Of a stretch of 64,000 bases of DNA, positions 46,598-57,985 are shown in pieces. Positions within the stretch are counted from its first letter, which is position 1, and the number at the start of each line of letters is the position of its first letter. The DNA comes from Paenibacillus sp. HGH0039 (lineage in GTDB: Bacteria; Bacillota; Bacilli; Paenibacillales; NBRC-103111). The stretch is taken from positions 285,131-349,130 of the forward strand of contig NZ_KE150413.1 of NCBI RefSeq assembly GCF_000411255.1, in the 5' to 3' direction. The translations under genes were made by a program, and so were the position numbers. The notes beneath the pieces were generated by a model, which saw only the letters and a list, made by a program, of their open reading frames with translations, was not told where the DNA came from and did not search any database.

Positions 46598-47581
46598 TCA
46601 GTTATCATCCTTTCGATCGGAAATAAGGTAAGGAGAGGGGTTGATTTTCGTGCCGTTTTTGTGGACTTCGTAATGCAGATGAGTTCCCGTGCTTCGTCCG
46701 GTCGTTCCGACGCGTCCGATAATTTGGCCCTTGCGGACGGTGCTGCCCGCCTGTACCTCCATTTTGTTCAGATGGAGGTATTCGGTTTCGATGCCTCTCG
46801 TATGGTCGATGCGGATATGATTCCCGTGCTGGGAATCGTAACCGGCCGCAGTGACCGTGCCGTCGGCGGCGGCATAGACGGGATCGTTCAGCTCGCCGTC
46901 GATGTCGAGGCCGGTGTGCACATTGGGCTTCCCGGTGAAAGGATCCTGTCTCACCCCGAAAGCCGAGGTGACCGTGCGGGAATCCGACGGCCAGATGGTG
47001 GGGGTGATTCGTTTCAGCCGGCGTGCCTCCTGCAGCTTTCGCTCGCTCTCCGTCAGTTGGACAAGCAGACCGTCGATATCGCCGATCATTCCGGAGAGGC
47101 TGGACCGCGTTTGCGCCGCCAGCTCATTCATTTCGCGGGTACCGGCCGGCGCTTCCGTGCCGCCGACATCGGGGGCGAGCGAAGGCGGGGGAGCGGTGCC
47201 TTTTCCGGAAGAAGCCGCAGTACCCGGACTTATCTTATTCTCCAACTTGCGGATTTCCTCCAGCTTGCTTTTGAACTGCTCGGCCTGCTTCGATAAATCG
47301 ATCAGTTCGATCTGCAGCTTTTCAAGCTCCGTATCTTTCAGCATCAACTGTTCGGTAAGCTGCTTTTCCTGACCGGTAAACGTTTCGGTAAGCTGCTCCG
47401 TTGTGCTCCGGTGGCTGGTGTTCTGGACGTAGATGGTCAGGGAGAAGCCGAGGATGACAAGGGCGGCGGCGGATGGAACGGCATACAGGCTGATGCGGGG
47501 GATCCTGAAACGGACGACCCGCTTGTCGGCGCCGGGAATGAACATAAGCGTCAGTTCTTTCTTGTCCTCTTTGGTCTTCAT
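46598..47581 (-). CDS. Membrane-anchored M23 (LytM-type) peptidase
   Basis: A 327-residue protein. An N-terminal cytosolic stretch, one membrane span (about 32-52), a coiled-coil of Gln/Glu/Leu heptads (about 60-125), a Pro/Gly linker, then the M23 domain (about 205-320) with zinc motifs NVHTGLDIDG and THLHYEVHKNG. It would cut peptidoglycan cross-bridges or regulate a hydrolase. The direct neighbour is a bactofilin, a known functional pairing in curved and spiral bacteria. AAGGAAGG ribosome site. Confidence 0.9.
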   Translation of the reverse strand: MKTKEDKKELTLMFIPGADKRVVRFRIPRISLYAVPSAAALVILGFSLTIYVQNTSHRSTTEQLTETFTGQEKQLTEQLMLKDTELEKLQIELIDLSKQAEQFKSKLEEIRKLENKISPGTAASSGKGTAPPPSLAPDVGGTEAPAGTREMNELAAQTRSSLSGMIGDIDGLLVQLTESERKLQEARRLKRITPTIWPSDSRTVTSAFGVRQDPFTGKPNVHTGLDIDGELNDPVYAAADGTVTAAGYDSQHGNHIRIDHTRGIETEYLHLNKMEVQAGSTVRKGQIIGRVGTTGRSTGTHLHYEVHKNGTKINPSPYLISDRKDDN

Positions 47582-47739
47582 GCGATGAACCTTCCTTTCG
47601 CGCGAAACCGAACCCCTAACGAATTGTATTCAGGACTTTTGGCGTACATGCCGCATAAATTCGGACAAATAACGGGCAAAGAGACGGAAATGCCTGTTCT
47701 TACGCTAGAAACAGAACCTGAAAAAAAGGAAGATAAACG

Positions 47740-47785
47740 AAAAAAGAGCCTGACTTCTCCTTTTTGAAGGAGTGGTCATAGCTCT
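47740..47785 (-). terminator. Terminator of the third GT28 gene
   Basis: On the minus strand an outer stem AGAGC / GCTCT, middle TGAC / GTCA and inner CTCCTT / AAGGAG is followed by six T. Confidence 0.85.
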
Positions 47786-47829
47786 TCCATATGATGTGAG
47801 TATAGTGTGAATTCCAAGACAGAAGTACG

Positions 47830-48936
47830 TCAGCGCAGCATCTGCATGACACTTTTGGCGAACAGGCTGGACAGGCGTCGACTGCTGCCTTTACGGGTGT
47901 TTTTATTTTTATCGCGTCTATTTTCCATAAAGCGGGTAAAATAGCCGTCCAGCTCACTCAAAGAAGTCAATTCCTCCCCGTAGCCGTGCTCCGTGAAGTA
48001 TTGGCAGTTCTCTTCCTCCTGGCCCGGAATCGGATTATAGAAGAGCATCGGCACGCCTTTGATCATGGCCTCCGTGCAGGTCATGCCGCCCGGCTTGGTG
48101 ATCAGGAGGTCCGACACCTCCATGAGCTTGCCGATCTCCCGGGTGTATCCGAACAGATGAATGTTCGGATGCCGGTACAGCTCGCTCGACTGAAGCTGCT
48201 GGCGCGCCTTCTCGTTCGTGCCGAGGCAGAAGAGCAGCTGAACGCGGTCGCGCCACTGCACGATGCGCTTCAGCAGCTTCTCGTCGAGCAGCCCCCAGCC
48301 GCCGCCCATCAGCATCACGGTCGGCATATCCCGGAGTCCGAACTCCAGGTAAATCTCATCGACCGAGTACTGCTCGCTGATACTGGGGTGAACGGGCAGG
48401 CCCGTCACTTTGATTCTGCGGGAAGAGACGCCTTTCGCCACAAGTCTGCGTTTGACGTCGGGGGCCGAGACGAAATACCTGTCCACTTCATCGTTGATCC
48501 ACGACCCGTGTGCATCATAGTCCGTCAACAGCGTGCAGAGCGGGATATTAAGCCCAAGCTTTTTTTTCAGGCGCGACACGATCAGGTTCGGAAAAGGATG
48601 GGTACAGATAATAATGTCCGGCCGCAGCTGTTCGATCACGGCTTCCGCCTTACGGTAGAAAATCCGGTGCAAGGCATGCTGCAAAAAACCGTTCAGCGGC
48701 TTTTTCGATTGGGAGCGGTAAAGCTTCCCGTATAGCTTCGGCTGGGAAACGACTGTTTTGCGATAAGCTGTAAAGATCCAAGGTGCTATCGTCGGATGAA
48801 GAAACGCACCGAGTTCCAGCACGCGGATGATCAGCCCGGGATTCGTCCTGCGCAGAGCGGACGCTAATGCGTGAGCCGCCTGGGTATGTCCGGATCCGAA
48901 TCCCTCCGAAAGGAGCAGAATTCGTTTTTTTCTCAA
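47830..48936 (-). CDS. MGDG-synthase/UgtP-like glycosyltransferase (GT28), copy 3
   Basis: A 368-residue GT-B enzyme, third member of the family in this window. N-terminal RILLLSEGFGSGHTQAAHAL, then TLLTDYDAHGSWINDEVD, MLMGGGWGLLDEKLL and the donor loop TKPGGMTCTEAMIKG. The lysine- and arginine-rich C-terminal tail (about 335-368) could bind acidic lipids. TTG start after GGTGAGG. It is monocistronic and unlinked to the first two copies. Transfer of glucose to diacylglycerol or another lipid is inferred. Confidence 0.87.
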   Translation of the reverse strand: MRKKRILLLSEGFGSGHTQAAHALASALRRTNPGLIIRVLELGAFLHPTIAPWIFTAYRKTVVSQPKLYGKLYRSQSKKPLNGFLQHALHRIFYRKAEAVIEQLRPDIIICTHPFPNLIVSRLKKKLGLNIPLCTLLTDYDAHGSWINDEVDRYFVSAPDVKRRLVAKGVSSRRIKVTGLPVHPSISEQYSVDEIYLEFGLRDMPTVMLMGGGWGLLDEKLLKRIVQWRDRVQLLFCLGTNEKARQQLQSSELYRHPNIHLFGYTREIGKLMEVSDLLITKPGGMTCTEAMIKGVPMLFYNPIPGQEEENCQYFTEHGYGEELTSLSELDGYFTRFMENRRDKNKNTRKGSSRRLSSLFAKSVMQMLR

Positions 48937-49042
48937 GAAACCTCACCTTTCCTTAATCGACAAAATAGCCGGGAAGCGCGCGTGCAGGCTCTGAATTCTG
49001 GATGGAGGTCTGGCGCCGGATCGGGCATTCTGTGTTCGGCGG

Positions 49043-49621
49043 TCAGTGCTGTTCCGCCTCTCTTTTCTTATCTGTGTAGCATTTCCGGCAGACGGGAATG
49101 TAGCTCTCGTTGCCGCCGATCTGGATCTGCTCCCCGTGAAAAATAGGAACACCGTCCTTGCAGCGCATGTTCATCGTAGCTTTTTTATCGCAATACCAGC
49201 ACACGGTTTTGATTTCCTCGATTTTATCGGCGATGGCGAACAAGCTGGCGCTGCCTTCGAAAAGCTGTCCCATAAAATCCGCCCGCAGCCCGTAGGCGAT
49301 AACCGGTATATTAAGGTCGTCCGCGATTTCGGCAAGCTGCTCGATCTGTCCGGCATTAAGAAATTGAGCTTCGTCGATCAAAATGCAGTTCGGCCGCTCT
49401 TTAGCCGCCAGTTCTTTCATATTGACCCCGTCTTGAATGACGATGGCGCTCTTCTGCATGCCGATGCGGGAGGCAACGATACCGACTCCGCTCCGGTCAT
49501 CCACCGAGGGGGTGAAGAGTAATACTTTCTTACCCTGTTCTTCGTAGTTGTGAACAGTGCGGAGCACTTCAATGGATTTGCCGCTGTTCATGGTTCCGTA
49601 TCGGAAATATAATTTAGCCAC
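49043..49621 (-). CDS. tdk: Thymidine kinase
   Basis: A 192-residue TK1-type enzyme phosphorylating deoxythymidine with ATP. P-loop YGTMNSGKS near the N-terminus, Walker B-like CILIDEAQFL, the Tyr/Thr lasso region, and structural zinc cysteines in VCWYCDKKA and VCRKCYTDK. GTG 49621 is chosen because AGAGAGG stands 9 nt before it and the protein length then equals that of the family. The upstream TTG lacks a site. Confidence 0.93.
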   Translation of the reverse strand: MAKLYFRYGTMNSGKSIEVLRTVHNYEEQGKKVLLFTPSVDDRSGVGIVASRIGMQKSAIVIQDGVNMKELAAKERPNCILIDEAQFLNAGQIEQLAEIADDLNIPVIAYGLRADFMGQLFEGSASLFAIADKIEEIKTVCWYCDKKATMNMRCKDGVPIFHGEQIQIGGNESYIPVCRKCYTDKKREAEQH

Positions 49622-49664
49622 AGGTGTCGTCCTCTCTGTTACCAATAACCATCAGGTATATGCT

Positions 49665-49673
49665 ATCATAGCA
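49665..49673 (-). promoter_or_regulatory. Extended -10 promoter of tdk
   Basis: The minus strand reads TGC-TATGAT, about 43 nt before the start codon. Confidence 0.5.
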
Positions 49674-49866
49674 TGTTTTATGCGTCAGAAAAAAGGGCAT
49701 GAATGGAAGCGGAATCCGATCGCTGGAGGAAAGTGGAAAAACCTGCCTTTTTCTGTAGCTAACTTCCTCACGGCACGTTATGATAGAAGAATCAAGATGA
49801 GGCCGCTCGGGACGGGCCTCCGTTCGGTGGAGCGGTACCGGAGGAGAGAGGCAGGATGAAGGCGGA

Positions 49867-50496
49867 ATGAAGGCCGTACGGGAAGACAGACGGAAGAACA
49901 AACGGTGGAAACGACGGTTGTACGGATTCTTGTCCTGCATGGGAGTTATCCTATTATATATAGTAGGAATGAGCGGATGGATTCATTATGTGGGAGAGAA
50001 TTCCCACGGAACCGAGAGCGATACGATCATTATTCTGGGCGCGGCCGTCTGGAACGGAAAGCCCAGCAACGCGATGAAAGAGCGGCTGGATATCGCGGTC
50101 GAGGCCTACCGGAGCGGGCTGGCCAAGAACATCATCGCAACGGGCGGAACGACGACAAGCGAACCGACGGAAGCCAGTGTGATGCGGAGCTACCTCGTCG
50201 GCAAAGGCATCCCGGAGTCGGCGGTCTTTCTGGAGGATGAGTCTACATCCACGATAGAGAATCTGGACAACAGCCGTAAGATCATGGAGAGGGAGAAGTG
50301 GGAGACGGCGATTATCGTAACGCACGGCTTTCATACGTACCGTTCCCTGCTTATGGCAAGGAGCCTAAACATGAACGTAACGGCTGAGCCGGTCCGGATC
50401 AAACCCGTGGCGATCTACTATTATACGCTGCGCGAATGCGCCGGAATTACATATTTTATGGGCGAACGCCTTTTGAAGACGATCGGAATCGGATAA
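49867..50496 (+). CDS. SanA/YdcF-like DUF218 membrane protein
   Basis: A 209-residue protein with one N-terminal span (about 17-40) after a very basic stretch, and a DUF218 domain outside: DTIIILGAAVWNGKPSNAMKERL, NIIATGGTTTSEPTEASVM, ESTSTIENLDNSRKIM and IVTHGFHTYRSLLMA. Relatives (SanA, YdcF, ElyC) affect envelope permeability and lipid-linked precursors. The precise reaction is unknown. It appears to be a single gene. Confidence 0.87.
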   Translation: MKAVREDRRKNKRWKRRLYGFLSCMGVILLYIVGMSGWIHYVGENSHGTESDTIIILGAAVWNGKPSNAMKERLDIAVEAYRSGLAKNIIATGGTTTSEPTEASVMRSYLVGKGIPESAVFLEDESTSTIENLDNSRKIMEREKWETAIIVTHGFHTYRSLLMARSLNMNVTAEPVRIKPVAIYYYTLRECAGITYFMGERLLKTIGIG

Positions 50497-50692
50497 ATCT
50501 CCTTGTCCAAACACAAACATTTGAAGGGTAAGTCCATGTTAACTTTCGGATTTGAAAATATTGTAAACTAACATTAAATGGTAGATTTGTAGATTCGAAA
50601 AAAACGATATTTTTCCCCGGAATCTCTGAGTTTCAAGCCCTGTCCAGGGTTTCCCATTAAATTTTTTTTTCAACCCATAACCTTTTTTTAAA

Positions 50693-50721
50693 TTGCACTC
50701 TAGAAAGTCTAATGTTAATAT
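50693..50721 (+). promoter_or_regulatory. Probable promoter of gltBD
   Basis: TTGCAC, 17-nt spacer, TAATAT, giving a leader of about 150 nt. The rest of 50497-50878 is AT-rich with no gene; the frame upstream of the gltB ATG is open but lacks typical sequence. Confidence 0.5.
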
Positions 50722-50878
50722 AATAGAAAAATATCGAGGCGAATCGCTAAAAGATTCGGTTTTTGGGCAAATACAGGCGAATTTGGCAAGTTACGCGCGT
50801 ATTTCCGGAATTCACCCCTTTAATGCAGGCATGAAACGTTGCTCTACCCAAATAAACAAGAGGAAAGGTTGCACAATC

Positions 50879-53800
50879 ATGAACAGAAACGCTTCCCCTT
50901 CCAAACAAGGTTTGTACGATCCGCGGTTCGAGCATGATGCCTGCGGCATTGGTTTTGTTGCGAATATGAAAGGCAGGCCTTCCCATGAAATCGTCGGGCA
51001 GGCGTTGAATGTGCTTTGCAATCTGGACCACCGGGGCGGCCAGGGCAGCGAAGCCAATACGGGTGACGGCGCCGGTATCCTGCTGCAGATTCCGCACGGA
51101 TTTCTCAGCAAGGTTTGCGCCGAAGAAAACATATCTCTGCCGGAAGCCGGCACTTACGGCGTCGGCATGGCTTTCCTCCCGCAGGAGCTGGAAGCCAGAC
51201 AGCAGTGCGAGCGCATCGCGGAGCGGATTATCAAGGAAGAAGGCCAGCAGTTCCTGGGCTGGAGAACGGTGCCTACCGACAATGCCACCCTCGGCGAATC
51301 GGCCAAAGCTTCCGAGCCTTTCGTGCGTCAGTTGTTTATCGCCCGCAGCGGAGATATTCAAGACGAACTGAACTTCGAACGCAAACTGTATGTCATCCGC
51401 AAGCGGATGGAGAATGAAACCCGCGCCCTGGATAACGCGCCGCTTTACTTCCCCAGCTTATCCAGCCGTACCATCGTATACAAAGGCATGCTCACTCCCG
51501 AGCAGGTAGACGCTTATTACACGGAATTGCAAGACCCGTCCTTCGAGACAGCTATGGCCCTCGTTCACTCCCGTTTCAGTACCAACACTTTTCCAAGCTG
51601 GGAACGCGCCCACCCTTACCGCTACGTCATCCACAACGGTGAAATCAATACCCTGCGGGGCAACGTTAACTGGATGCACGCCCGTCAAGCTATGATCCAA
51701 ACGGATTTATTCGGTGAAAATTTCCAAAGTCTGCTCCCGATTGTCGATAACGACGGATCGGATTCTCAAATTCTAGATAACACGCTCGAATTCCTTACGC
51801 TTTCCGGACGTTCTTTGCCGCACGCGGCCATGATGATGGTTCCAGAGCCGTGGTCCAAGCACGAAACGATGGATCCGGCCAAACGCGCCTTTTACGAATA
51901 CCACAGCACCCTGATGGAGCCTTGGGACGGTCCTGCCGCGATTTCGTTCACGGACGGCCGCATTATCGGCGCCCTGCTTGACCGCAACGGTCTTCGCCCG
52001 GCCCGTTATTATGTCACGCATGACGATCTCATCGTCCTCTCATCCGAAGTCGGCGTGCTCAGCATCGAACCGGAGCGCATTGCGCGCAAAGAACGTCTGC
52101 AGCCGGGACGCATGCTCGTCGTCGATACGGTGGCGGGACGTATTCTGACCGATGAAGAGATCAAAGGACAGATCATTAACGAGCAGCCTTACCAGGAATG
52201 GCTCAAGAAACATCTCGTTTCCATCGGGGAACTGCCGGAAGCCGCTTCCGAGCCGCAGCCGGATCACGATCTGCTCGTTCAGCGCCAGCAGGCATTCGGC
52301 TACACATTCGAGTATCTCCGCAAATTCCTGGAGCCAATGGCCAAAACCGGCGTCGATCCGATCGGTTCCATGGGCTATGACGCGCCTTTGGCTGTTCTGT
52401 CGGAACGCCCGCAGCTTCTTTACAGCTACTTCAAGCAGTTGTTCGCTCAAGTAACGAACCCGCCGATCGACTCCAACTTCGAGGAGATCGTCACGGCACA
52501 GGAAACGACGATCGGACCGGAGCGCAACCTGATCCGTCCGGAAGCGGAAAGCTGTCGTCAGGTCCGTATTCCGACTCCGGTTATCTCCAACGAGGAACTG
52601 GCGAAGCTGCGCCACATCAAGCGTGAAGGCTTTAAATCCGTCACGCTCAAGACTCTCTTCCAGGCATCGTCGGGAAGCCAAGGGCTTGAGCAGGCGATGG
52701 AGGAGCTCTATACGGCTGCCGATGAAGCGATTACAGACGGAGCTACTTTCCTAATCCTCTCCGATAGAGGCATGGACGGGGAACAGGCGGCTATTCCGGC
52801 CCTGCTGGCCGTTGCCGGACTGCATCATCATTTGATCCGTCAGGGAACAAGAACCAAAGCGAGCTTGGTCGTCGAGTCCGGGGAACCGCGCGAAGTGCAT
52901 CATTTTGCTCTGCTGCTTGGCTATGGAGCGGGCGCGATCAACCCGTATCTCGCTTTCGAGACGCTTAAAGATATGATCGGCAACGGTCAAATTAGAGACA
53001 TCACGGAAGAGAAAGCTTCCTATAACTACATCAAGGCATCAACCAAAGGGGTTGTCAAAGTCCTGGCGAAAATGGGGATTTCGACCATCCAGAGCTACCG
53101 GGGCGCGCAGATTTTCGAAGCGGTCGGCCTCAGTCAGGAATTCGTGGACCGTTACTTCACCTGGACCTACACGCCTGTCGAAGGCATCGGCCTCGACGGA
53201 GTGGCACAAGAGACGCTGCAGCGCCATCAGCGGGCGTATTCTCCGCGCGACGGACGCGACCGCGTTCTGGATGCCGGCGGCGAACTGCAATGGCGTCAGG
53301 ACGGCGAGGATCACGTGTTCACGCCGGAGACGATCCACTCGCTGCAGACCGCGGTGCGGAACAATGATTATTCCATGTACAAGAAATTCGCCGAGCTCAT
53401 CAATCGTGAGTCCAAGAAAGCGGCTTCGCTGCGCGGCCTGTTGAAGCTGAAATCGGACCGCTCGCCGGTTCCGGTGTCGGAAGTCGAGCCGATCGAAGCG
53501 ATCTTCAAGCGGTTTAAGACCGGCGCCATGTCTTTCGGTTCCATCAGCAAGGAAGCGCACGAAGCGCTTGCCATCGCCATGAACCGTATCGGCGGCCGCA
53601 GCAACACCGGCGAAGGCGGGGAGCATCCGAACCGCTTCACGCCGGATGAGAACGGCGATCTGCGCAGAAGCTCCATCAAGCAGGTAGCTTCCGGCCGGTT
53701 CGGCGTAACGAGCAATTACCTCGTCAATGCCGACGAGATTCAGATCAAGATGGCCCAAGGCGCCAAGCCGGGAGAAGGCGGGCAACTGCCGGGCAAGAAA

Positions 53801-55468
53801 GTATATCCTTGGGTAGCGGAAGTGCGCGGTACGACGGCGGGCGTCGGCCTGATCTCCCCGCCTCCGCACCATGACATCTATTCCATCGAGGATCTGGCGG
53901 AACTGATCCACGATCTCAAGAATGCGAACCCTCAGGCCCGCATCAGCGTGAAGCTCGTCTCCGAAGTCGGTGTCGGCACGATCGCGGCCGGCGTGGCCAA
54001 GGGCAAGGCGGACGTTATCCTGATCAGCGGCTACGACGGCGGTACGGGCGCTTCGCCGCAGACGAGTATCCGCCACGCGGGACTTCCTTGGGAGCTGGGC
54101 CTCGCCGAAGCTCACCAGACGCTCATCCTGAACAACCTGAGAAGCCGCGTTGTGCTGGAATCCGACGGCAAAATGATGACCGGCCGCGACGTGATCGTCG
54201 CAGCGCTGCTGGGAGCCGAGGAATACGGCTTCTCCACGGCTCCGCTCATCTCGCTGGGCTGCATCATGATGCGGGTGTGTCACCTTGACACATGTCCGGT
54301 CGGCGTGGCGACGCAGAATCCGGAGCTTCGCAAGCATTTCATGGGCGAGCCGGAGCATGTCGTGAACTTCATGCACTTCATCGCTCAAGATGTTCGCGAA
54401 ACGATGGCGGAGCTCGGCTTCCGCACGCTGGAAGAGATGATCGGCCGCACCGAATTCCTGGCCCAGGAAGAAGAAGCGGGGCACTGGAAGCTCGAAGGCC
54501 TCGATCTGAGCCCGCTGCTTCACCAGCCGGAGATGCCGGAAGAGGTCGGCCGCTACAACCAGATGCAGCAGGATCACGGGCTGGAGAAATCGCTCGACAT
54601 GCGTGAGATTCTTCCGCTCTGCAAACCTGCGCTGGAGTACCAGGATCACGTCCGCATCGAATTGCCGATCAACAACACAAACCGGGTTGTCGGCACGATT
54701 CTCGGCAGCGAAGTGACCCGCCGTTACGGCGCGAAAGGGCTCCCGCACGACACGATCCGCCTGCATTTCACCGGCTCCGCCGGTCAAAGCTTCGGCGCAT
54801 TCGTGCCGAAGGGCGTGACGCTGTCGCTGGAAGGCGATGCCAACGATTACGTCGGCAAGGGATTATCCGGCGGTAAAGTCGTCATCTTCCCGCCGAGCGA
54901 ATCGACGTTCGTGCCGGAAGACAACATCGTCATCGGCAACGTGGGCTTCTACGGAGCTACCGACGGGGAAGCGTATATCCGCGGTATCGCGGGCGAACGC
55001 TTCGCTGTCCGCAACTCCGGCGTGCGCGTCGTTGTCGAAGGCGTGGGCGACCACGGCTGCGAGTACATGACGGGCGGACGCGTCGTCATCCTCGGCAAGA
55101 CCGGCCGCAACTTCGCGGCGGGCATGTCCGGCGGCGTAGCTTACGTCCTCGACGAGGACGGTACGATGGCCAGCCGCTGCAACACCGAGATGGTGTCGCT
55201 GGAGCAGGTGGAAGAAAGCTATGAAATCAACGAACTGAAGCTGATGATTCAGCATCATGCAACCTTTACCGACAGCTCGATCGCACACCGCGTGCTGGGC
55301 CGTTGGGATGAATATATCTGGAAATTCGTGAAAGTCATTCCGAAGGATTATAAACGGATGTTCGATGCTATCGAGCGGATGAAGAGATCCGGACTGAGCC
55401 AGCAGGATGCCGTTATGAAGGCGTTCGAGGAAAACACGCGCGATCTGGCCCGTGTCGGCGGCAACTAA
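50879..55468 (+). CDS. gltB: Glutamate synthase (NADPH), large subunit
   Basis: A 1529-residue enzyme. A 21-residue propeptide precedes the catalytic Cys22 of the class II glutamine amidotransferase domain ([11 protein letters not shown]). The central and FMN-binding synthase domains follow ([31 protein letters not shown]), with the 3Fe-4S cysteines in [15 protein letters not shown] and the C-terminal beta-helix domain ([20 protein letters not shown]). It converts glutamine plus 2-oxoglutarate to two glutamates. The start is ATG 50879, with GGAAAGG upstream and the expected short propeptide. Confidence 0.96.
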   Translation: MNRNASPSKQGLYDPRFEHDACGIGFVANMKGRPSHEIVGQALNVLCNLDHRGGQGSEANTGDGAGILLQIPHGFLSKVCAEENISLPEAGTYGVGMAFLPQELEARQQCERIAERIIKEEGQQFLGWRTVPTDNATLGESAKASEPFVRQLFIARSGDIQDELNFERKLYVIRKRMENETRALDNAPLYFPSLSSRTIVYKGMLTPEQVDAYYTELQDPSFETAMALVHSRFSTNTFPSWERAHPYRYVIHNGEINTLRGNVNWMHARQAMIQTDLFGENFQSLLPIVDNDGSDSQILDNTLEFLTLSGRSLPHAAMMMVPEPWSKHETMDPAKRAFYEYHSTLMEPWDGPAAISFTDGRIIGALLDRNGLRPARYYVTHDDLIVLSSEVGVLSIEPERIARKERLQPGRMLVVDTVAGRILTDEEIKGQIINEQPYQEWLKKHLVSIGELPEAASEPQPDHDLLVQRQQAFGYTFEYLRKFLEPMAKTGVDPIGSMGYDAPLAVLSERPQLLYSYFKQLFAQVTNPPIDSNFEEIVTAQETTIGPERNLIRPEAESCRQVRIPTPVISNEELAKLRHIKREGFKSVTLKTLFQASSGSQGLEQAMEELYTAADEAITDGATFLILSDRGMDGEQAAIPALLAVAGLHHHLIRQGTRTKASLVVESGEPREVHHFALLLGYGAGAINPYLAFETLKDMIGNGQIRDITEEKASYNYIKASTKGVVKVLAKMGISTIQSYRGAQIFEAVGLSQEFVDRYFTWTYTPVEGIGLDGVAQETLQRHQRAYSPRDGRDRVLDAGGELQWRQDGEDHVFTPETIHSLQTAVRNNDYSMYKKFAELINRESKKAASLRGLLKLKSDRSPVPVSEVEPIEAIFKRFKTGAMSFGSISKEAHEALAIAMNRIGGRSNTGEGGEHPNRFTPDENGDLRRSSIKQVASGRFGVTSNYLVNADEIQIKMAQGAKPGEGGQLPGKKVYPWVAEVRGTTAGVGLISPPPHHDIYSIEDLAELIHDLKNANPQARISVKLVSEVGVGTIAAGVAKGKADVILISGYDGGTGASPQTSIRHAGLPWELGLAEAHQTLILNNLRSRVVLESDGKMMTGRDVIVAALLGAEEYGFSTAPLISLGCIMMRVCHLDTCPVGVATQNPELRKHFMGEPEHVVNFMHFIAQDVRETMAELGFRTLEEMIGRTEFLAQEEEAGHWKLEGLDLSPLLHQPEMPEEVGRYNQMQQDHGLEKSLDMREILPLCKPALEYQDHVRIELPINNTNRVVGTILGSEVTRRYGAKGLPHDTIRLHFTGSAGQSFGAFVPKGVTLSLEGDANDYVGKGLSGGKVVIFPPSESTFVPEDNIVIGNVGFYGATDGEAYIRGIAGERFAVRNSGVRVVVEGVGDHGCEYMTGGRVVILGKTGRNFAAGMSGGVAYVLDEDGTMASRCNTEMVSLEQVEESYEINELKLMIQHHATFTDSSIAHRVLGRWDEYIWKFVKVIPKDYKRMFDAIERMKRSGLSQQDAVMKAFEENTRDLARVGGN

Positions 55469-55511
55469 TTCATAACGAGCAGGACAGATTCTATACGATG
55501 GAGGAAGCGCA

Positions 55512-56996
<1,485 letters not shown>

Positions 56997-57003
56997 GGTA
57001 AAT

Positions 57004-57031
57004 AAAAAAGGAGCCGAATGGCTCCTTTTTT
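57004..57031. terminator. Bidirectional terminator between gltD and the HAD gene
   Basis: AAAAAGGAGCC-GAAT-GGCTCCTTTTT lies between convergent genes with T runs on both strands. Confidence 0.93.
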
Positions 57032-57035
57032 GCGT

Positions 57036-57782
57036 TTACAGGCTAACGGCCTGTTTGCCGCTGTAGTCGGATATGACCTGCGGAACTTCCGTCAGGGAAG
57101 GCAGCGTGAAGAAGGCGCCTTTCGGCGTAGCGGTAATATCGACGATGTTGTACTTCCACTCCAGCTGAGCCGGAATATGGATCGCATTGATTCCCGCCTC
57201 GATGGCCGGGAGGACGTCGGTCCGTACGGAGTTGCCGATCATCCAGGTGCGGGCGCGCTCGAACTGCTGGGTATGGATAAGAGTTTCCATAAATTCGCGG
57301 GTTTTGTGCAGCGCGACGAAAATCCGTTCGCCGAAGTAGCGGTGAAGCCCGGCTTCCTGGATTTTACGCATCTGGATCGTTGCGTCGCCGCCCGTGTACA
57401 GGTACAGCTCATGCCCCTGGTCCGTCAGGGACTGAAGAGTCGTGTCCATCATCGGATACGGTTCAATCGAATGTTCGTAGACGCTGTTGCCGAGCTGATA
57501 AAGCCATTTTTCCTCTTCTTTCCGAGGAGTTCTGTCATAAAAATCGGAATAAAAATGATACGTTTCGATAAACGACTGCGGAAAACGCTCCGCTTTGAAA
57601 CCGTGGATTTCCACACCCGCCAAATCTATTTCAAGCTGTTTGTGTTTAATGTCTTCATCCGTAAGACGGTGACCCGCGAACCAGGTCAGCATCGTATCCA
57701 CGAACTGCTGAATCACGACATTAAAATATTTGTTGCAGTGAATGAGGGTGTCATCCAGATCGAACAAAATGGTTTGTCTCAT
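57036..57782 (-). CDS. HAD-superfamily hydrolase
   Basis: A 248-residue phosphatase-type protein. Motif I is LFDLDDTLIHCN (nucleophile Asp), the mid-domain region has LYLYTGGDATIQ (motif II Thr), and the C-terminal motifs are RARTWMIGNSVRTDVLPAIEAG (motif III/IV). The helical cap (about 15-95) indicates a subclass I enzyme. The substrate is unknown. AGGAGAG ribosome site. Confidence 0.87.
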   Translation of the reverse strand: MRQTILFDLDDTLIHCNKYFNVVIQQFVDTMLTWFAGHRLTDEDIKHKQLEIDLAGVEIHGFKAERFPQSFIETYHFYSDFYDRTPRKEEEKWLYQLGNSVYEHSIEPYPMMDTTLQSLTDQGHELYLYTGGDATIQMRKIQEAGLHRYFGERIFVALHKTREFMETLIHTQQFERARTWMIGNSVRTDVLPAIEAGINAIHIPAQLEWKYNIVDITATPKGAFFTLPSLTEVPQVISDYSGKQAVSL

Positions 57783-57822
57783 GTGCTTTCTCTCCTGGTC
57801 TCTGTAGATAGGTTTAACGATT

Positions 57823-57831
57823 ATTATACCA
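57823..57831 (-). promoter_or_regulatory. Extended -10 promoter of the HAD gene
   Basis: The minus strand reads TGGTATAAT, about 40 nt before the start codon. Confidence 0.55.
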
Positions 57832-57985
57832 TGTCCGGTGTAGATAACCCAGCTTTACAAGACAACGTGATCGGCTTATGTTTATAGGATCCGAATAGTG
57901 GATTAAAAGTACGTAAAACCTAAAGATACGGCAATCCCGGCCGGCAAGGGCCGGCCATGGAGTAGAGAAGGGGGAGAACCGGCCG

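Noticed and set aside
50693-50878. N-terminal extension of gltB by 62 residues
   Set aside because: The class II amidotransferase Cys must lie near the N-terminus after a short propeptide. ATG 50879 has a ribosome site, and the probable promoter overlaps the start of the longer frame.
53039-54787. 582-codon minus-strand frame opposite gltB
   Set aside because: Shadow of gltB codon use; arginine- and histidine-rich, no domain and no start signal.
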